The notes under the pieces: model-generated
Told to the model about the DNA's origin: nothing
Seen by the model: only the letters and a program-made list of their open reading frames with translations
Databases searched by the model: none
Shown here: positions 36,545 to 45,215 of the stretch, piece after piece
How positions within the stretch are numbered: position 1 is the first letter of the stretch
Layout of the letters: the number at the start of each line of letters is the position of its first letter
Assembly: GCA_047972135.1 (NCBI GenBank)
Contig: JBKEAJ010000130.1
Location: 1-64,000 of the forward strand
DNA length: 64,000 nt
Origin: JBKEAJ01 sp047972135
GTDB lineage: Bacteria > Bacteroidota > Bacteroidia > Bacteroidales > Prolixibacteraceae
Direction: 5' to 3'
Program-made: the position numbers and the translations under genes

Positions 36545-37966
36545 GTGAAACAAAAAAGGATAGTTGTAGGCATAACGGTTCTTGTGGCACTCGTGTACAC
36601 AGGGCTGATTGTGTGGTGGCATATATATTCTCCACAAGAGGAATTTACTGTGCAAGCACCCGGTGCCGACGAGCGTCCTGAAGGTCTTACAAGAACCACA
36701 AACGACGTGGCTATAGGCGAGTTTTTTATGAGATATGAAGAAGCCTCCTCTGAGCTTACAGGTAAGTGGACAAATTTCAGAGGAGAGCTTTTAGACAATA
36801 TTGTTAAAACATCGGCAAACATAAACACCTCGTCAGACGATTATCCAACACTGTGGAGTGTCGAAACCGGCGAAGGACACGCTGCTCCCGCAATATACAA
36901 AGGTAAAGTCTACCTATTAGATTACGACGAGGGTCTTAGCTCCGATGCTCTGCGCTGCTTTTCGCTAGAAACAGGCAAGGAGCTGTGGCGCAGATGGTAT
37001 AGAGTGCCAATTAAACGTAATCACGGCTTCTCGCGAACAATCCCTTTTGTTGGCGATGATTTCGTTATTACCATTGGTCCCGAAGGACATGTAATGTGCT
37101 GTGATCCGCAGACAGGAGATATGCTCTGGTCGATGGACATGCAAAAAGAGTTTAAAACGGAAGTACCATTTTGGTACACTGGTCAATGTCCTCTAGTCGA
37201 CGGAAACAGCTTGGTTTTAGCTCCGGCAGGTGAGGATACTCTGATGATAGGAATTGACTGTATAAGCGGTGAAATACAATGGTCAACGCCAAATACTCCA
37301 GAGTTTAAAATGTCTCACTCCTCAGTGATGCCTATGACACTAAATGGCAAAAAAACTTATGTCTACATCGGCGTAGGCGGCGTTTGTGGAGTGTCGGCAG
37401 AAGAAAACGACAAGGGAACTCTATTGTGGAGTACGAGCAAATGGCAGCCGTCGGTTGTTGCTCCGTCTCCGCTGAAACTGTCGTCGAATCAGATGTTCTT
37501 GGTGGCAGGATATGGTGCAGGAGGCGCATTGTTGCAAGTCGACCGCTCAGGTAGCAAATGGACTGCCACAGTGAAAGACCAATATAAGCCGTCTTTGGGA
37601 ATATCTAGCGAACAACAAACACCCATCCTATACAACAACATGATAATAAGCGTTATGCCAAAAGACGGAGGTGCCGACAGAGGTAAACTGGTTTGTTATT
37701 CGCCTAAAGATTTGCACAAGCCTATTTGGACTTCGGCAGCCGACGAACGCTTCGGGCTGGGACCATACATCGTAATCAATGATTTGATATTTGTTTTTAA
37801 GGACGACGGAGAATTATACGTATACGAAATACAAAATCAAAGCCTGAAATTCTTGAAGAAACAACGCATTATGGACGGTGCAGATGCCTGGGGCCCTATC
37901 GCCTATGCCGACGGGATGCTGATTGTTCGTGATGCACACATAGTCAAATGCCTTAAAATAACATAG
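36545..37966 (+). CDS. Membrane-anchored PQQ-like beta-propeller protein
   Basis: A 473-residue protein, GTG start, with one N-terminal membrane anchor (IVVGITVLVALVYTGLIVWW, residues about 6-25) and no clear cleavage site. After a linker it has WTNFRGELLDNI, then propeller repeats with TGKELWRRWYRVP, TGDMLWSMDM and SGEIQWSTP. A vicinal Cys pair occurs in HVMCCDPQTGDMLW; in PQQ alcohol dehydrogenases such a pair sits near the cofactor, but the context here is different. It is a paralogue of the gene upstream and probably faces the periplasm. Confidence 0.82.
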   Translation: MKQKRIVVGITVLVALVYTGLIVWWHIYSPQEEFTVQAPGADERPEGLTRTTNDVAIGEFFMRYEEASSELTGKWTNFRGELLDNIVKTSANINTSSDDYPTLWSVETGEGHAAPAIYKGKVYLLDYDEGLSSDALRCFSLETGKELWRRWYRVPIKRNHGFSRTIPFVGDDFVITIGPEGHVMCCDPQTGDMLWSMDMQKEFKTEVPFWYTGQCPLVDGNSLVLAPAGEDTLMIGIDCISGEIQWSTPNTPEFKMSHSSVMPMTLNGKKTYVYIGVGGVCGVSAEENDKGTLLWSTSKWQPSVVAPSPLKLSSNQMFLVAGYGAGGALLQVDRSGSKWTATVKDQYKPSLGISSEQQTPILYNNMIISVMPKDGGADRGKLVCYSPKDLHKPIWTSAADERFGLGPYIVINDLIFVFKDDGELYVYEIQNQSLKFLKKQRIMDGADAWGPIAYADGMLIVRDAHIVKCLKIT

Positions 37967-37968
37967 TC

Positions 37969-38883
37969 ATGAATAAATCGCTAAAGTTATTTATTAATAT
38001 TGCTGTACTGCTGCTTGTAGCAGCCCTCGTTTGGTTTATGATAAAAGGAGTAAATAGAAATAATAAACCTGAATATGCAGAGCAGGTGCAGGAAACACCC
38101 GACAGTAAAGCATACACTAAACTTGCTTCGTTTGACTTGCCCGAGGATATCGAACGCTTTGAGCTAGAGGATGATAGACTTTTTATTTCTGCCGGAAAAA
38201 ACATTTATATATATAGTACCGAAGGACAACAACAAACAGCTTTTGGTGTTAAGGGAAACCCTAGAGACCTCGACATTGAAGACAATAGAATATACATACT
38301 CTACCCTGCTTCCATAGAGGTGTACAACTACGACGGCGAGCAAATCGTACAATGGGATGCATGTAGTGAGCTGTCAGACTATTGCTCGATAACGGTGGTG
38401 AAAAACGGAGTGTTCGTAACAGATGCCGAAAACAAAAATATATGTAAGTACACAACAGAAGGAGCTTTTGTCAAATTTATTTCTAGCCCCAACGGATTTA
38501 TAATCCCCTCATATACTTTTGATATAGAGAACTATACGGATACAATATATTGCGTAAACTCTGGCAGGCATAAAATCGAAGTCTATACTACAGATGGCGA
38601 GTTTGTCAGAGCCTTCGGCGAAGCAGGAACCAAAGGCGGTGCTTTTGTAGGATGCTGCAATCCTGCCTATATCTCTTTCTCCGAGAACGGTCAGATATTA
38701 TGCTCCGAAAAAGGAATACCACGAATAAGCCTGTTTGAAAGAAACGGCACTTTCAACGAGGTGCTGCTGAATAGTAGCTCTCTGGGTGGAGGTAGCAAAG
38801 CATACGAGGTGAAAACTCTCGGTAATAAATTGTTTGTAGGCGGAAAGAAAACGATTAGTGTAATGCAGAGGAGGAATCGGTGA
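37969..38883 (+). CDS. Membrane-anchored NHL-type beta-propeller protein
   Basis: A 304-residue protein starting 2 bp after the preceding stop. A single membrane anchor spans about residues 9-27 (FINIAVLLLVAALVWFMIKG). The rest has NHL/6-bladed propeller features: IYIYSTEGQQQTAFG, YCVNSGRHKIEVYTTDGEFV and a GCCNPAY motif. Five Cys positions are conserved with its paralogue at 41915-42874 (DYC, ICK, YCV, GCC), so they may bind a metal or form disulfides. The paralogue has a Tat leader instead of this anchor. Likely periplasmic; function unknown. Confidence 0.8.
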   Translation: MNKSLKLFINIAVLLLVAALVWFMIKGVNRNNKPEYAEQVQETPDSKAYTKLASFDLPEDIERFELEDDRLFISAGKNIYIYSTEGQQQTAFGVKGNPRDLDIEDNRIYILYPASIEVYNYDGEQIVQWDACSELSDYCSITVVKNGVFVTDAENKNICKYTTEGAFVKFISSPNGFIIPSYTFDIENYTDTIYCVNSGRHKIEVYTTDGEFVRAFGEAGTKGGAFVGCCNPAYISFSENGQILCSEKGIPRISLFERNGTFNEVLLNSSSLGGGSKAYEVKTLGNKLFVGGKKTISVMQRRNR

Positions 38884-38895
38884 ATTGGTGAATTG

Positions 38896-38983
38896 TTTAG
38901 AGCTTAGAGCTTAGAGTTTAGAGTTTAGAGTTTAGAGTTTAGGGCTTAGAGCTTAGAGTTTAGAGTTTAGAGTTTAGGGCTTA
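38896..38983 (+). repeat. TTTAGAG heptamer array
   Basis: About 12 tandem 7-bp units of the TTAGAGT/TTAGAGC/TTAGGGC type. It is a variant of the TTTAGGG array found after polA. Confidence 0.85.
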
Positions 38984-39060
38984 ATTGCTTGATGCTTAGT
39001 GAATTATATTAATCGACGAATAACCTCCTGCTTTAGCTGGAGTAATAATAAAAATAAAAA

Positions 39061-39151
39061 CCACCCCGCCTGCGGCACCCCGCCTCCACGAGGAGGGGAT
39101 TTAAAAACTCTCCTCCTGCGAAGGAGGAGTACCTGGAGGGGGAGGAGGTGG
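39061..39151 (+). repeat. Branched CCACC palindromic element, copy 1
   Basis: 91 bp. Outer arms ccaccccgcctgcgg and gggggaggaggtgg enclose two hairpins, cgcctccacgaggagg and ctcctcctgcgaaggaggag, so the strand could fold into a three-way junction. Confidence 0.8.
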
Positions 39152-39207
39152 CTGTTTGAGGTTTAGATGATAGATTTAGACAATAGATAACCAGCCGATG
39201 AATGAAC

Positions 39208-39282
39208 GTCATTGCGAGGAGCTGGCGACGAAGCAATCTCCTGCAACAAAGAACAGATTGCCACGCTATCGCTCGCAATGAC
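39208..39282 (+). repeat. 75-bp palindromic repeat, copy 6
   Basis: Full copy, gtcattgcgaggagctggcg through gctcgcaatgac, followed by a half copy at 39295-39322. Confidence 0.88.
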
Positions 39283-39388
39283 GACGGACAAAACAGATTG
39301 CCACGCTAAGGCTTGTAATGACTGATGATTAAAAACAGCAAAAGCATAAAGCCTGTGGCTTACAGCTTATTGCAAAAATATAAAGCTT

Positions 39389-39964
39389 ATGGAACAAAAT
39401 ACAGAAAATAAACAGAGTCCTATCTCTCGCCGAAAGTCTATAAAGACAATGGGTAAGATAGTGGCAGGAGGAGCTATTGCAGTTGCTGCTGGCAGTCTTG
39501 TCGGGCGAGTAAAAACAACGAAGGCTGATACTTTCTGGCAAATCGACCCTGCCAAATGCACTCACTGCCAACGCTGCGAAACTCACTGTGTATTAGACAT
39601 TTCTGCTGTGAAATGCATTCATGCCAACAAGGTATGTGGCTATTGCGACTTGTGTGGTGGCTACTATCGGTCGAACGTCAAGGATTTGAACACGGCTGCC
39701 GAGAACATGATGTGTCCAACCGGTGCTATTAATCGCAAATTTGTGGAAGACCCTTACTTTGAGTACACCATAAACGAAGATTTGTGCAACGGTTGTGCCA
39801 AGTGCGTAAAAGGATGTAGCTCTTTTGGCAACGGCTCGCTTTATTTGCAAATAAAGCGAGACCTCTGCGTAGACTGCAACGAATGTGCCATTGCGGTGGT
39901 GTGTCCGGCGGAAGCAATAAGCAGAATGCCCCTTGATAAACCCTATAATTTGAAGGATGCGTGA
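39389..39964 (+). CDS. Tat-exported polyferredoxin
   Basis: A 191-residue protein. The leader MEQNTENKQSPISRRKSIK has a twin-arginine motif, followed by a hydrophobic GGAIAVAAGSLVG stretch. The mature part is Cys-rich: CTHCQRCETHC, CGYCDLC, MMCPTGAI, CNGCAKCVKGC and CVDCNECAIAVVCPAEAI, enough for three or four 4Fe-4S clusters, as in periplasmic NapG/HybA-like electron carriers. It directly overlaps the next gene (TGATG), whose product is a membrane ferredoxin of the NapH/NosR type, the usual partner. It should carry electrons across the outer face of the membrane. Confidence 0.9.
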   Translation: MEQNTENKQSPISRRKSIKTMGKIVAGGAIAVAAGSLVGRVKTTKADTFWQIDPAKCTHCQRCETHCVLDISAVKCIHANKVCGYCDLCGGYYRSNVKDLNTAAENMMCPTGAINRKFVEDPYFEYTINEDLCNGCAKCVKGCSSFGNGSLYLQIKRDLCVDCNECAIAVVCPAEAISRMPLDKPYNLKDA

Positions 39965-41253
39965 TGAAACGAATACTGACCGCAATATGTACAACATTCC
40001 TGTCTACACTGACAGCTCTTGCTCAAAACAGGTTTCCTAAACCCGATTTTGAGTCGGGATACCAATATCCCGAACATCACTATGCTGTCCCAAACGAGAC
40101 CTTGTGGCTGAGTATCGACATCATATTGCTAGTATTGCTCATGGGCATTGTGGCATGGGCAACGGTGAAGAAACAAACTCGAAAACCCATTATCTGGGTT
40201 TCATTAATATCTGTTTTATACTTCGGATTTTTCAGAGCAGGCTGCGTTTGCAGCATCGGGTCGATACAAAATGTTACACTGGCACTGGTAGACAATAGCT
40301 ATGTACTGCCTTTGTCGGTATTGCTGTTTTTTATTCTTCCGATAATATTTACATTCTTCTTCGGCAGAGTGTTTTGTGCGGGAGTATGCCCTTTCGGAGC
40401 TTTCCAAGAGTTGGTGAATATGAGAAATTTTAAGCTCTCGCGGGCAGTAACTACGGTATTGAGCATGATACCATGGATATACCTCATCTTTGCAGTGCTG
40501 TATGCCATTACAAGAACTCAGTTTATAATCTGCGAATTTGACCCATTCATCGGGATATTCCGACTAAGCGGTGATATTGTATTTATCACATTTGGTGTGC
40601 TACTGCTAATTTCGGGAATATTTACCGGAAGACCTTTCTGCCGCTTTATATGCCCCTATGGTGCAATTCTCAGTATTTTTTCACGTGTGTCAATTTGGAA
40701 AATCGAAATAACAAAGAAAGGTTGCATAAACTGCGAGCTCTGCCATAATTCATGTCCCGTCGATGCGATAAAACCTCCATACGAAAACAAAGTTAAGGAA
40801 GAGCGTATGCAAGGGGTTAAACGAATAGTCAATTACTTTGTCGTTCTGCCAATAATGGTGCTAGCAGGTGCATTTTTACTGCGTACCTTGAGCGAAGATT
40901 TAAGTCAGTCCAACAAAGATGTGCGCCTATATAATATGGTAATGGCTCACGAAGCTAATCCCCAAGATCGACTATCGGTAGAACTCGAAGCATTCTATGG
41001 GCAAGAGGGAAATACCATTGCAGGATTAACTCAAAAATACGAAAACGTACAATCTGAATTTAAGATATATTCAACATTTGCGGGAGGGCTTATCGGGCTG
41101 GTAATAGCAATTTCACTCATCAGCCTGTCGATAAAACGGAGCAGGAAAGAATATGAAATTATAAATGACGACTGCGTTGCCTGTGGAAGATGTTTCGGCT
41201 ATTGTCCGCAAAACGACTTACTAAGCAATGAGCTATCAGCAAGAAATAACTGA
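39964..41253 (+). CDS. NosR/NapH-like membrane iron-sulfur protein
   Basis: About 429 residues from MKRILTAICTTF. There are six or more membrane segments. Two CX3CP motifs (CAGVCPFGA and CRFICPYGA) are the hallmark of the NapH/NosR/CcoG group, and an extra CVCSIGS lies before them. CINCELCHNSCPVDAI forms a 4Fe-4S site, and a C-terminal CVACGRCFGYC supplies another motif. No FMN-binding N-terminal domain as in full NosR. Family members move electrons from quinol or cytoplasmic donors to periplasmic proteins. The neighbouring Tat polyferredoxin and the NADH-oxidising module suggest the same here. Confidence 0.9.
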   Translation: MKRILTAICTTFLSTLTALAQNRFPKPDFESGYQYPEHHYAVPNETLWLSIDIILLVLLMGIVAWATVKKQTRKPIIWVSLISVLYFGFFRAGCVCSIGSIQNVTLALVDNSYVLPLSVLLFFILPIIFTFFFGRVFCAGVCPFGAFQELVNMRNFKLSRAVTTVLSMIPWIYLIFAVLYAITRTQFIICEFDPFIGIFRLSGDIVFITFGVLLLISGIFTGRPFCRFICPYGAILSIFSRVSIWKIEITKKGCINCELCHNSCPVDAIKPPYENKVKEERMQGVKRIVNYFVVLPIMVLAGAFLLRTLSEDLSQSNKDVRLYNMVMAHEANPQDRLSVELEAFYGQEGNTIAGLTQKYENVQSEFKIYSTFAGGLIGLVIAISLISLSIKRSRKEYEIINDDCVACGRCFGYCPQNDLLSNELSARNN

Positions 41254-41261
41254 TTTTAAAT

Positions 41262-41489
41262 ATGATAATGAATACAAATGAGAAAATATCCCGCAAGAAA
41301 TTCATGCAGATGTGTGGGTCAGGTGTTGCAGGTGCAGGCATATTGGTCATAACAGGAATATTGTTGCGCAGGATGTATGGTGCTAAGAATGACAACTGTA
41401 CAAGGGACGACATACAGAGTGCAGCAAACCTGAAATGCTCAAAATGTAAAATATCAAGTTGCCCACTACGGAAAGGGCTTACTATATGA
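41262..41489 (+). CDS. Small Cys-rich protein with Tat-like leader
   Basis: 75 residues. The N-terminus KISRKKFMQMCGSGVAGAG resembles a Tat leader with RK in place of RR, followed by a hydrophobic stretch (ILVITGILL). The short tail has Cys in DNCTRDD, LKCSKCKISSCPLRKG. The start may be the Met at 41268. It is 8 bp after the membrane ferredoxin gene. It may be an anchored small cluster-binding or assembly factor. I know of no named family. Confidence 0.65.
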   Translation: MIMNTNEKISRKKFMQMCGSGVAGAGILVITGILLRRMYGAKNDNCTRDDIQSAANLKCSKCKISSCPLRKGLTI

Positions 41490-41547
41490 TAATGTGATGT
41501 TACGATGCTGTGATATTATGATGCTGTGATGAAAAATACAAATATAA

Positions 41548-41638
41548 CCACCCCGCCTGCGGCACCCCTCCTCCACGAGGAGGGGATTTAAAAACTCTCC
41601 TCCTGTCAAGGAGGAGTACCCGAAGGGGGAGGTGGTGG
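41548..41638 (+). repeat. Branched CCACC palindromic element, copy 2
   Basis: 91 bp, same architecture as copy 1. Inner hairpins are ccctcctccacgaggagggg and ctcctcctgtcaaggaggag. Confidence 0.85.
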
Positions 41639-41773
41639 CTGTTTGAGGTTTAGGGCTGTCAAATAGTCCGTAAGACTTACAGCTTAATAGAAAAGATGAA
41701 ACGAACCATGCAATATGCAATTAATTATGAATGGTAAATTGTTAATGATTAATGGAATACTAAATAAACGAAG

Positions 41774-41848
41774 GTCATTGCGAGGAGCCAGCGACGAAGC
41801 AATCTACTGCAACAAAGAACAGATTGCCACGCTAAGGCTCGCAATGAC
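41774..41848 (+). repeat. 75-bp palindromic repeat, copy 7
   Basis: Full copy, gtcattgcgaggagccagcg through ggctcgcaatgac. Confidence 0.88.
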
Positions 41849-41914
41849 AGATAATTAAAAACAGCAAAAGCATAAAGCCTATAGCTTACAGCTTATTGCA
41901 AAAATATAAAGCTT

Positions 41915-42874
41915 ATGAAACAAAATAAGGAAAATCAGAAAAAGCCCATTTCTCGCAGAGAAACGCTAAAAGCAATGGGAATAGTGGTGGCAGGAGGTGC
42001 TATTGCTGCGCTTGCTGGCAAACTCCTCAAAAGCGAAAGTAAGCCCCCTGAGTGTATCACCGAAGCTGAGCGAAACTCAATAATCGAAGACCCTGATGCT
42101 GGTTACATTAAGCTTTCGACGTTCAGACTGAAAGAAAAGATTACTCGTTTTGCACTTGCTGGTGATAATATAATCATTGCTGCTGGACAAAAAATATATG
42201 TTTGCTCAGAAAATGGTGAACAGCAAGAAGCATTCCACATAAAAGAAAACCTCAGAGACCTCACCATTGATAAGGATGAGATATATGCACTATACCCCAA
42301 TTCTATAGAGGTCTACAAATTCGACGGTCAGCAAGTCAGGCAGTGGGAGGCGTGCGACAATTCGTCAGACTATTGTTCGCTAACTATAGCAAAAGACAAT
42401 GTATTCGTAAGCGACTCCGGCAACAAAAATATCTGCAAATATACCACAGAAGGCAATTTCCTTAAATTTATATCAAGTCCGAAAGGCTTTATCATTCCCT
42501 CATTCTTGTTCGACATTGCTAGCTACAATGATGAAATATACTGCGTTAACTCGGGCAGGCATAAAATCGAAGTTTATACACTAGACGGCGAATTTGTTAG
42601 AGATTTCGGAAAGCCAGGTACGGAAGCAGGAGCTTTTGCAGGATGCTGTAACCCTGCATACATGACCATATCTAACGAAGGGCAAATGCTGGTCTCCGAA
42701 AAAGGTATTCCACGAATAAGCATGTTTGAGCGAAACGGAACATTCGACGAAGTGCTGATGAATAGTACTTCGCTGGGTGGCGGAACAAAACCCTACGGCA
42801 TGAGAATCGCCAATAACAAACTCTATATTAGTAACAGAAAGACAATGAAGATAATGCAGAGGATGAAGGTTTGA
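41915..42874 (+). CDS. Tat-exported NHL-type beta-propeller protein
   Basis: A 319-residue protein. Residues 1-40 (KKPISRRETLKAMG plus GGAIAALAGKLL) closely resemble the Tat leader of the polyferredoxin at 39389, at DNA level too. The remaining ~260 residues are a clear paralogue of the membrane-anchored protein at 37969: YCVNSGRHKIEVYTLDGEFV, GCCNPAY, VSEKGIPRISMFERNGTF. The Cys positions are kept. The gene thus looks like a chimera made by joining a duplicated leader to a duplicated propeller. It should be periplasmic in folded form, with any cofactor inserted before export. Confidence 0.85.
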   Translation: MKQNKENQKKPISRRETLKAMGIVVAGGAIAALAGKLLKSESKPPECITEAERNSIIEDPDAGYIKLSTFRLKEKITRFALAGDNIIIAAGQKIYVCSENGEQQEAFHIKENLRDLTIDKDEIYALYPNSIEVYKFDGQQVRQWEACDNSSDYCSLTIAKDNVFVSDSGNKNICKYTTEGNFLKFISSPKGFIIPSFLFDIASYNDEIYCVNSGRHKIEVYTLDGEFVRDFGKPGTEAGAFAGCCNPAYMTISNEGQMLVSEKGIPRISMFERNGTFDEVLMNSTSLGGGTKPYGMRIANNKLYISNRKTMKIMQRMKV

Positions 42875-43047
42875 AGATGCTATATGCCGTAGGCTTTAGG
42901 CTATAAGCAAATAGCCTTGTTGAAGAATTGTTTAGAGTTTAATCGTTTAGAGTTTAGGGCTTAATTGCTTGATGTTTAGTAAATTATATCAATCAATGAA
43001 TAGCCTCCTGCTTTAGCTGGAGGAATAATAAAAATAAAAATAAAAAA

Positions 43048-43137
43048 CACCCCGCCTGCGGCACCCCTCCTCCACGAGGAGGGGATTTAAAAACTCTCCT
43101 CCTGCGAAGGAGGAGTACCCGAAGGGGGAGGAGGTGG
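43048..43137 (+). repeat. Branched CCACC palindromic element, copy 3
   Basis: 90 bp, nearly identical to copies 1 and 2, with both inner hairpins. Confidence 0.85.
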
Positions 43138-43202
43138 CTGTTATTAATACTACGACATTACAATACTTTGATGTTGCGATGATAACAGACGAATAAACGA
43201 AG

Positions 43203-43277
43203 GTCATTGCGAGGAGCTGGCGACGAAGCAATCTCCTGCAACAAAGAACAGATTGCCACGCTAAGGCTCATAATGAC
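43203..43277 (+). repeat. 75-bp palindromic repeat, copy 8
   Basis: Full copy ending ggctcataatgac; one arm has two mismatches. Confidence 0.85.
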
Positions 43278-43342
43278 AGATAATTAAAAACAGCAAAAGC
43301 ATAAAGCCTATAGCTTACAGCTTATTGCAAAAAAATAAACAA

Positions 43343-45214
43343 ATGAAAAAAGCTATTTTCAGAAATATCGTAATTGTTTCGGCAATCTTTGTTGTTACAT
43401 TTGCTATAATGCTGACAACAAACTACTTTCAGGTGAGAGGCTCAAGTCCACTGCAAGTCGAAGTGTTGGAAACATTGAAACAGCTAAACTATCAGGATGC
43501 CGGAAATCCCGAGTTGCAAGAGCAAATCCGAGTGCTAGATTTACAAGCACGAAAAGCATATTTTGCAAGTCATAATAGTCTGAGCTTGGGTATATATATT
43601 CTGCTAGGAATGCTTGCCGTAATGCTCATATGCCTGCGACTGCTGTTTGCTGAATACAAGAATATTCCCGACAAAGAAATCGACCCGATTGACGAATGGA
43701 CGGTGAAAAGCGAAGCTCGGAAGTATGTGGTATGGGGAATATCAGGATTTGCCGCAGTGGCTTTGGTGTTTGCCATAATGACTTCACCACTACTGAAAGT
43801 GTCTGGCAACACAGAGAAAAACGAAGAAATAGTACTTGCAGAAACACAAAATAACACTGAGCCCAACAAGGAAATAAACACCCAAGAGACTGAGAACGAG
43901 GGAAAAGCTAATAACGAAATGAGTATCGACACTCTGACAAATACAGAAGACCGCATAATTGTAGAAAGTAGCAATAGCGACTCCACCGAAAATTCTAAAG
44001 CTATAACTGCTGAGAATATTATCAAAGACAGCACCGCAAGGGAAAATATAAGCCCTGAGCCTGAAATTTCTAAGGTTACACACAATGGTTTTCGTGGCAA
44101 CAACTCCAATGGACAGACATCGGCAAAGGGTGTTCCGACAAAATGGAATTTGGCAAGCGGAACAAATATTGCATGGAAGCACGACATCCCCCGAAAAGGC
44201 TATAACTCACCTGTCATAAATGGAAATAAGGTTTTCTTCTCAGGTGCCGACGAACAAGCCCGAGAGCTTTACTGCTATGACCTAAGCACAGGCGAACAGC
44301 TCTGGAAAGTGGCAGCAACAGATATTCCCGGCTCGCCATCGACAATGCCAAAGACCACAGACGACACAGGATTGGCAGCATCAACAGTGGCAACAAACGG
44401 CAAACAAGTGTGTGCTATTTTTGCAACAGGCGATATAATATGTACCGACATAGACGGAAAACGCCTGTGGGCTAAAAACTTGGGGACTCCCGACAATCAC
44501 TACGGATATGCCTCGTCGCTGCTCGTATTTGGAAATTCGCTTATAGTACAATACGACAATCAAAACTCACCAAAGGTGGTATCGCTCGACCTTGCAACAG
44601 GCAATGTACGATGGAGTAAGGACAGAGCTGAGAAGATAACATGGAGTTCTCCAATAATAACTTATATCGACAAAAAACCTCAACTGGTGCTGATGGGAAA
44701 TCCAAATATGACTGCCTACAACCCAAGCAATGGCGAGCAACTGTGGAATGTCAAGTTCCTTAGCGGCGAGGTAGGTTCTAGCCCATGCAGCTCCAACGGA
44801 CTGGTGTTCGGAGCAAGTGAATATGCAAAAATGGTGGCAGTAAACGGTACAGACGGCAGCGTGCTTTGGGAAAGCGACGAATACTTGCCCGAAGTTGCAA
44901 GTCCTGTCGCCACAAAAAATAATGTGTTTGTTGCAACAAGCTACGGCGTGCTTGCAGCATTCGATGCAAAAACAGGAGAGCTAAAGAAAGAACATGATTT
45001 AGGTACGGAGTTTTATTCCTCGCCGGTGCTTGCCGAAGGAAGAATATATCTTTTCAGCAACGACGGGAAGATGTTTATTTTCTCTGCAAATGATGATTGT
45101 AATCTGATAACTTCCTTCGACACCGGAGAAAGGACTTTTGCCACCCCCGCATTTACCGACGGCAAAATTGTAGTGCGAACAGATAAGAGTATTTACTGTG
45201 TAACAACAAATTAG
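43343..45214 (+). CDS. Multi-span membrane protein with periplasmic PQQ-like propeller
   Basis: About 623 residues from MKKAIFRNIVIVSAIF; a TTG 18 bp upstream is less likely because the A-rich leader ends at the ATG. Three predicted membrane segments (about 5-26, 80-102, 128-148) are followed by a long Asn/Thr/Glu-rich linker (about 155-260) and a PQQ-like propeller starting NGFRGNNSNGQTSAKGVP with repeats such as TGEQLWKVAATD and NGEQLWNVKFL. It is a paralogue of the other three propellers but has a different membrane part. The next gene starts 1 bp after its stop, so it is coupled to the NADH module. Confidence 0.83.
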   Translation: MKKAIFRNIVIVSAIFVVTFAIMLTTNYFQVRGSSPLQVEVLETLKQLNYQDAGNPELQEQIRVLDLQARKAYFASHNSLSLGIYILLGMLAVMLICLRLLFAEYKNIPDKEIDPIDEWTVKSEARKYVVWGISGFAAVALVFAIMTSPLLKVSGNTEKNEEIVLAETQNNTEPNKEINTQETENEGKANNEMSIDTLTNTEDRIIVESSNSDSTENSKAITAENIIKDSTARENISPEPEISKVTHNGFRGNNSNGQTSAKGVPTKWNLASGTNIAWKHDIPRKGYNSPVINGNKVFFSGADEQARELYCYDLSTGEQLWKVAATDIPGSPSTMPKTTDDTGLAASTVATNGKQVCAIFATGDIICTDIDGKRLWAKNLGTPDNHYGYASSLLVFGNSLIVQYDNQNSPKVVSLDLATGNVRWSKDRAEKITWSSPIITYIDKKPQLVLMGNPNMTAYNPSNGEQLWNVKFLSGEVGSSPCSSNGLVFGASEYAKMVAVNGTDGSVLWESDEYLPEVASPVATKNNVFVATSYGVLAAFDAKTGELKKEHDLGTEFYSSPVLAEGRIYLFSNDGKMFIFSANDDCNLITSFDTGERTFATPAFTDGKIVVRTDKSIYCVTTN

Positions 45215-45215
45215 C

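Larger units (their letters stand above)
38884..39388. other. Repeat mosaic 1 within the redox cluster
   Basis: From left: TTTAGAG/CTTAGAG heptamers (38896-38983), a cctcctgctttagctggag hairpin, the branched CCACC element (39061-39151), palindromic repeat copy 6 plus a half copy, then the leader agcataaagcctgtggctta and cagcttattgcaaaaatata just before the start codon at 39389. The mosaics at 41490-41914 and 42875-43342 share this order. Confidence 0.85.
41490..41914. other. Repeat mosaic 2 within the redox cluster
   Basis: Contains short gatgctgtgat repeats, the branched CCACC element (41548-41638), a tttagggctg trace, an atgaaacgaaccatgc stretch resembling the 27-codon leader start (41696), palindromic repeat copy 7, and the leader agcctatagcttacagctta with ttgcaaaaatataaagctt ahead of 41915. 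Confidence 0.85.
42875..43342. other. Repeat mosaic 3 within the redox cluster
   Basis: Same order as mosaic 1: a gccgtaggctttaggctata element, traces of TTTAGAG heptamers, the cctcctgctttagctggagg hairpin, the branched CCACC element (43048-43137), palindromic repeat copy 8, and the leader agcctatagcttacagctta with ttgcaaaaaaataaacaa before 43343. Confidence 0.85.
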
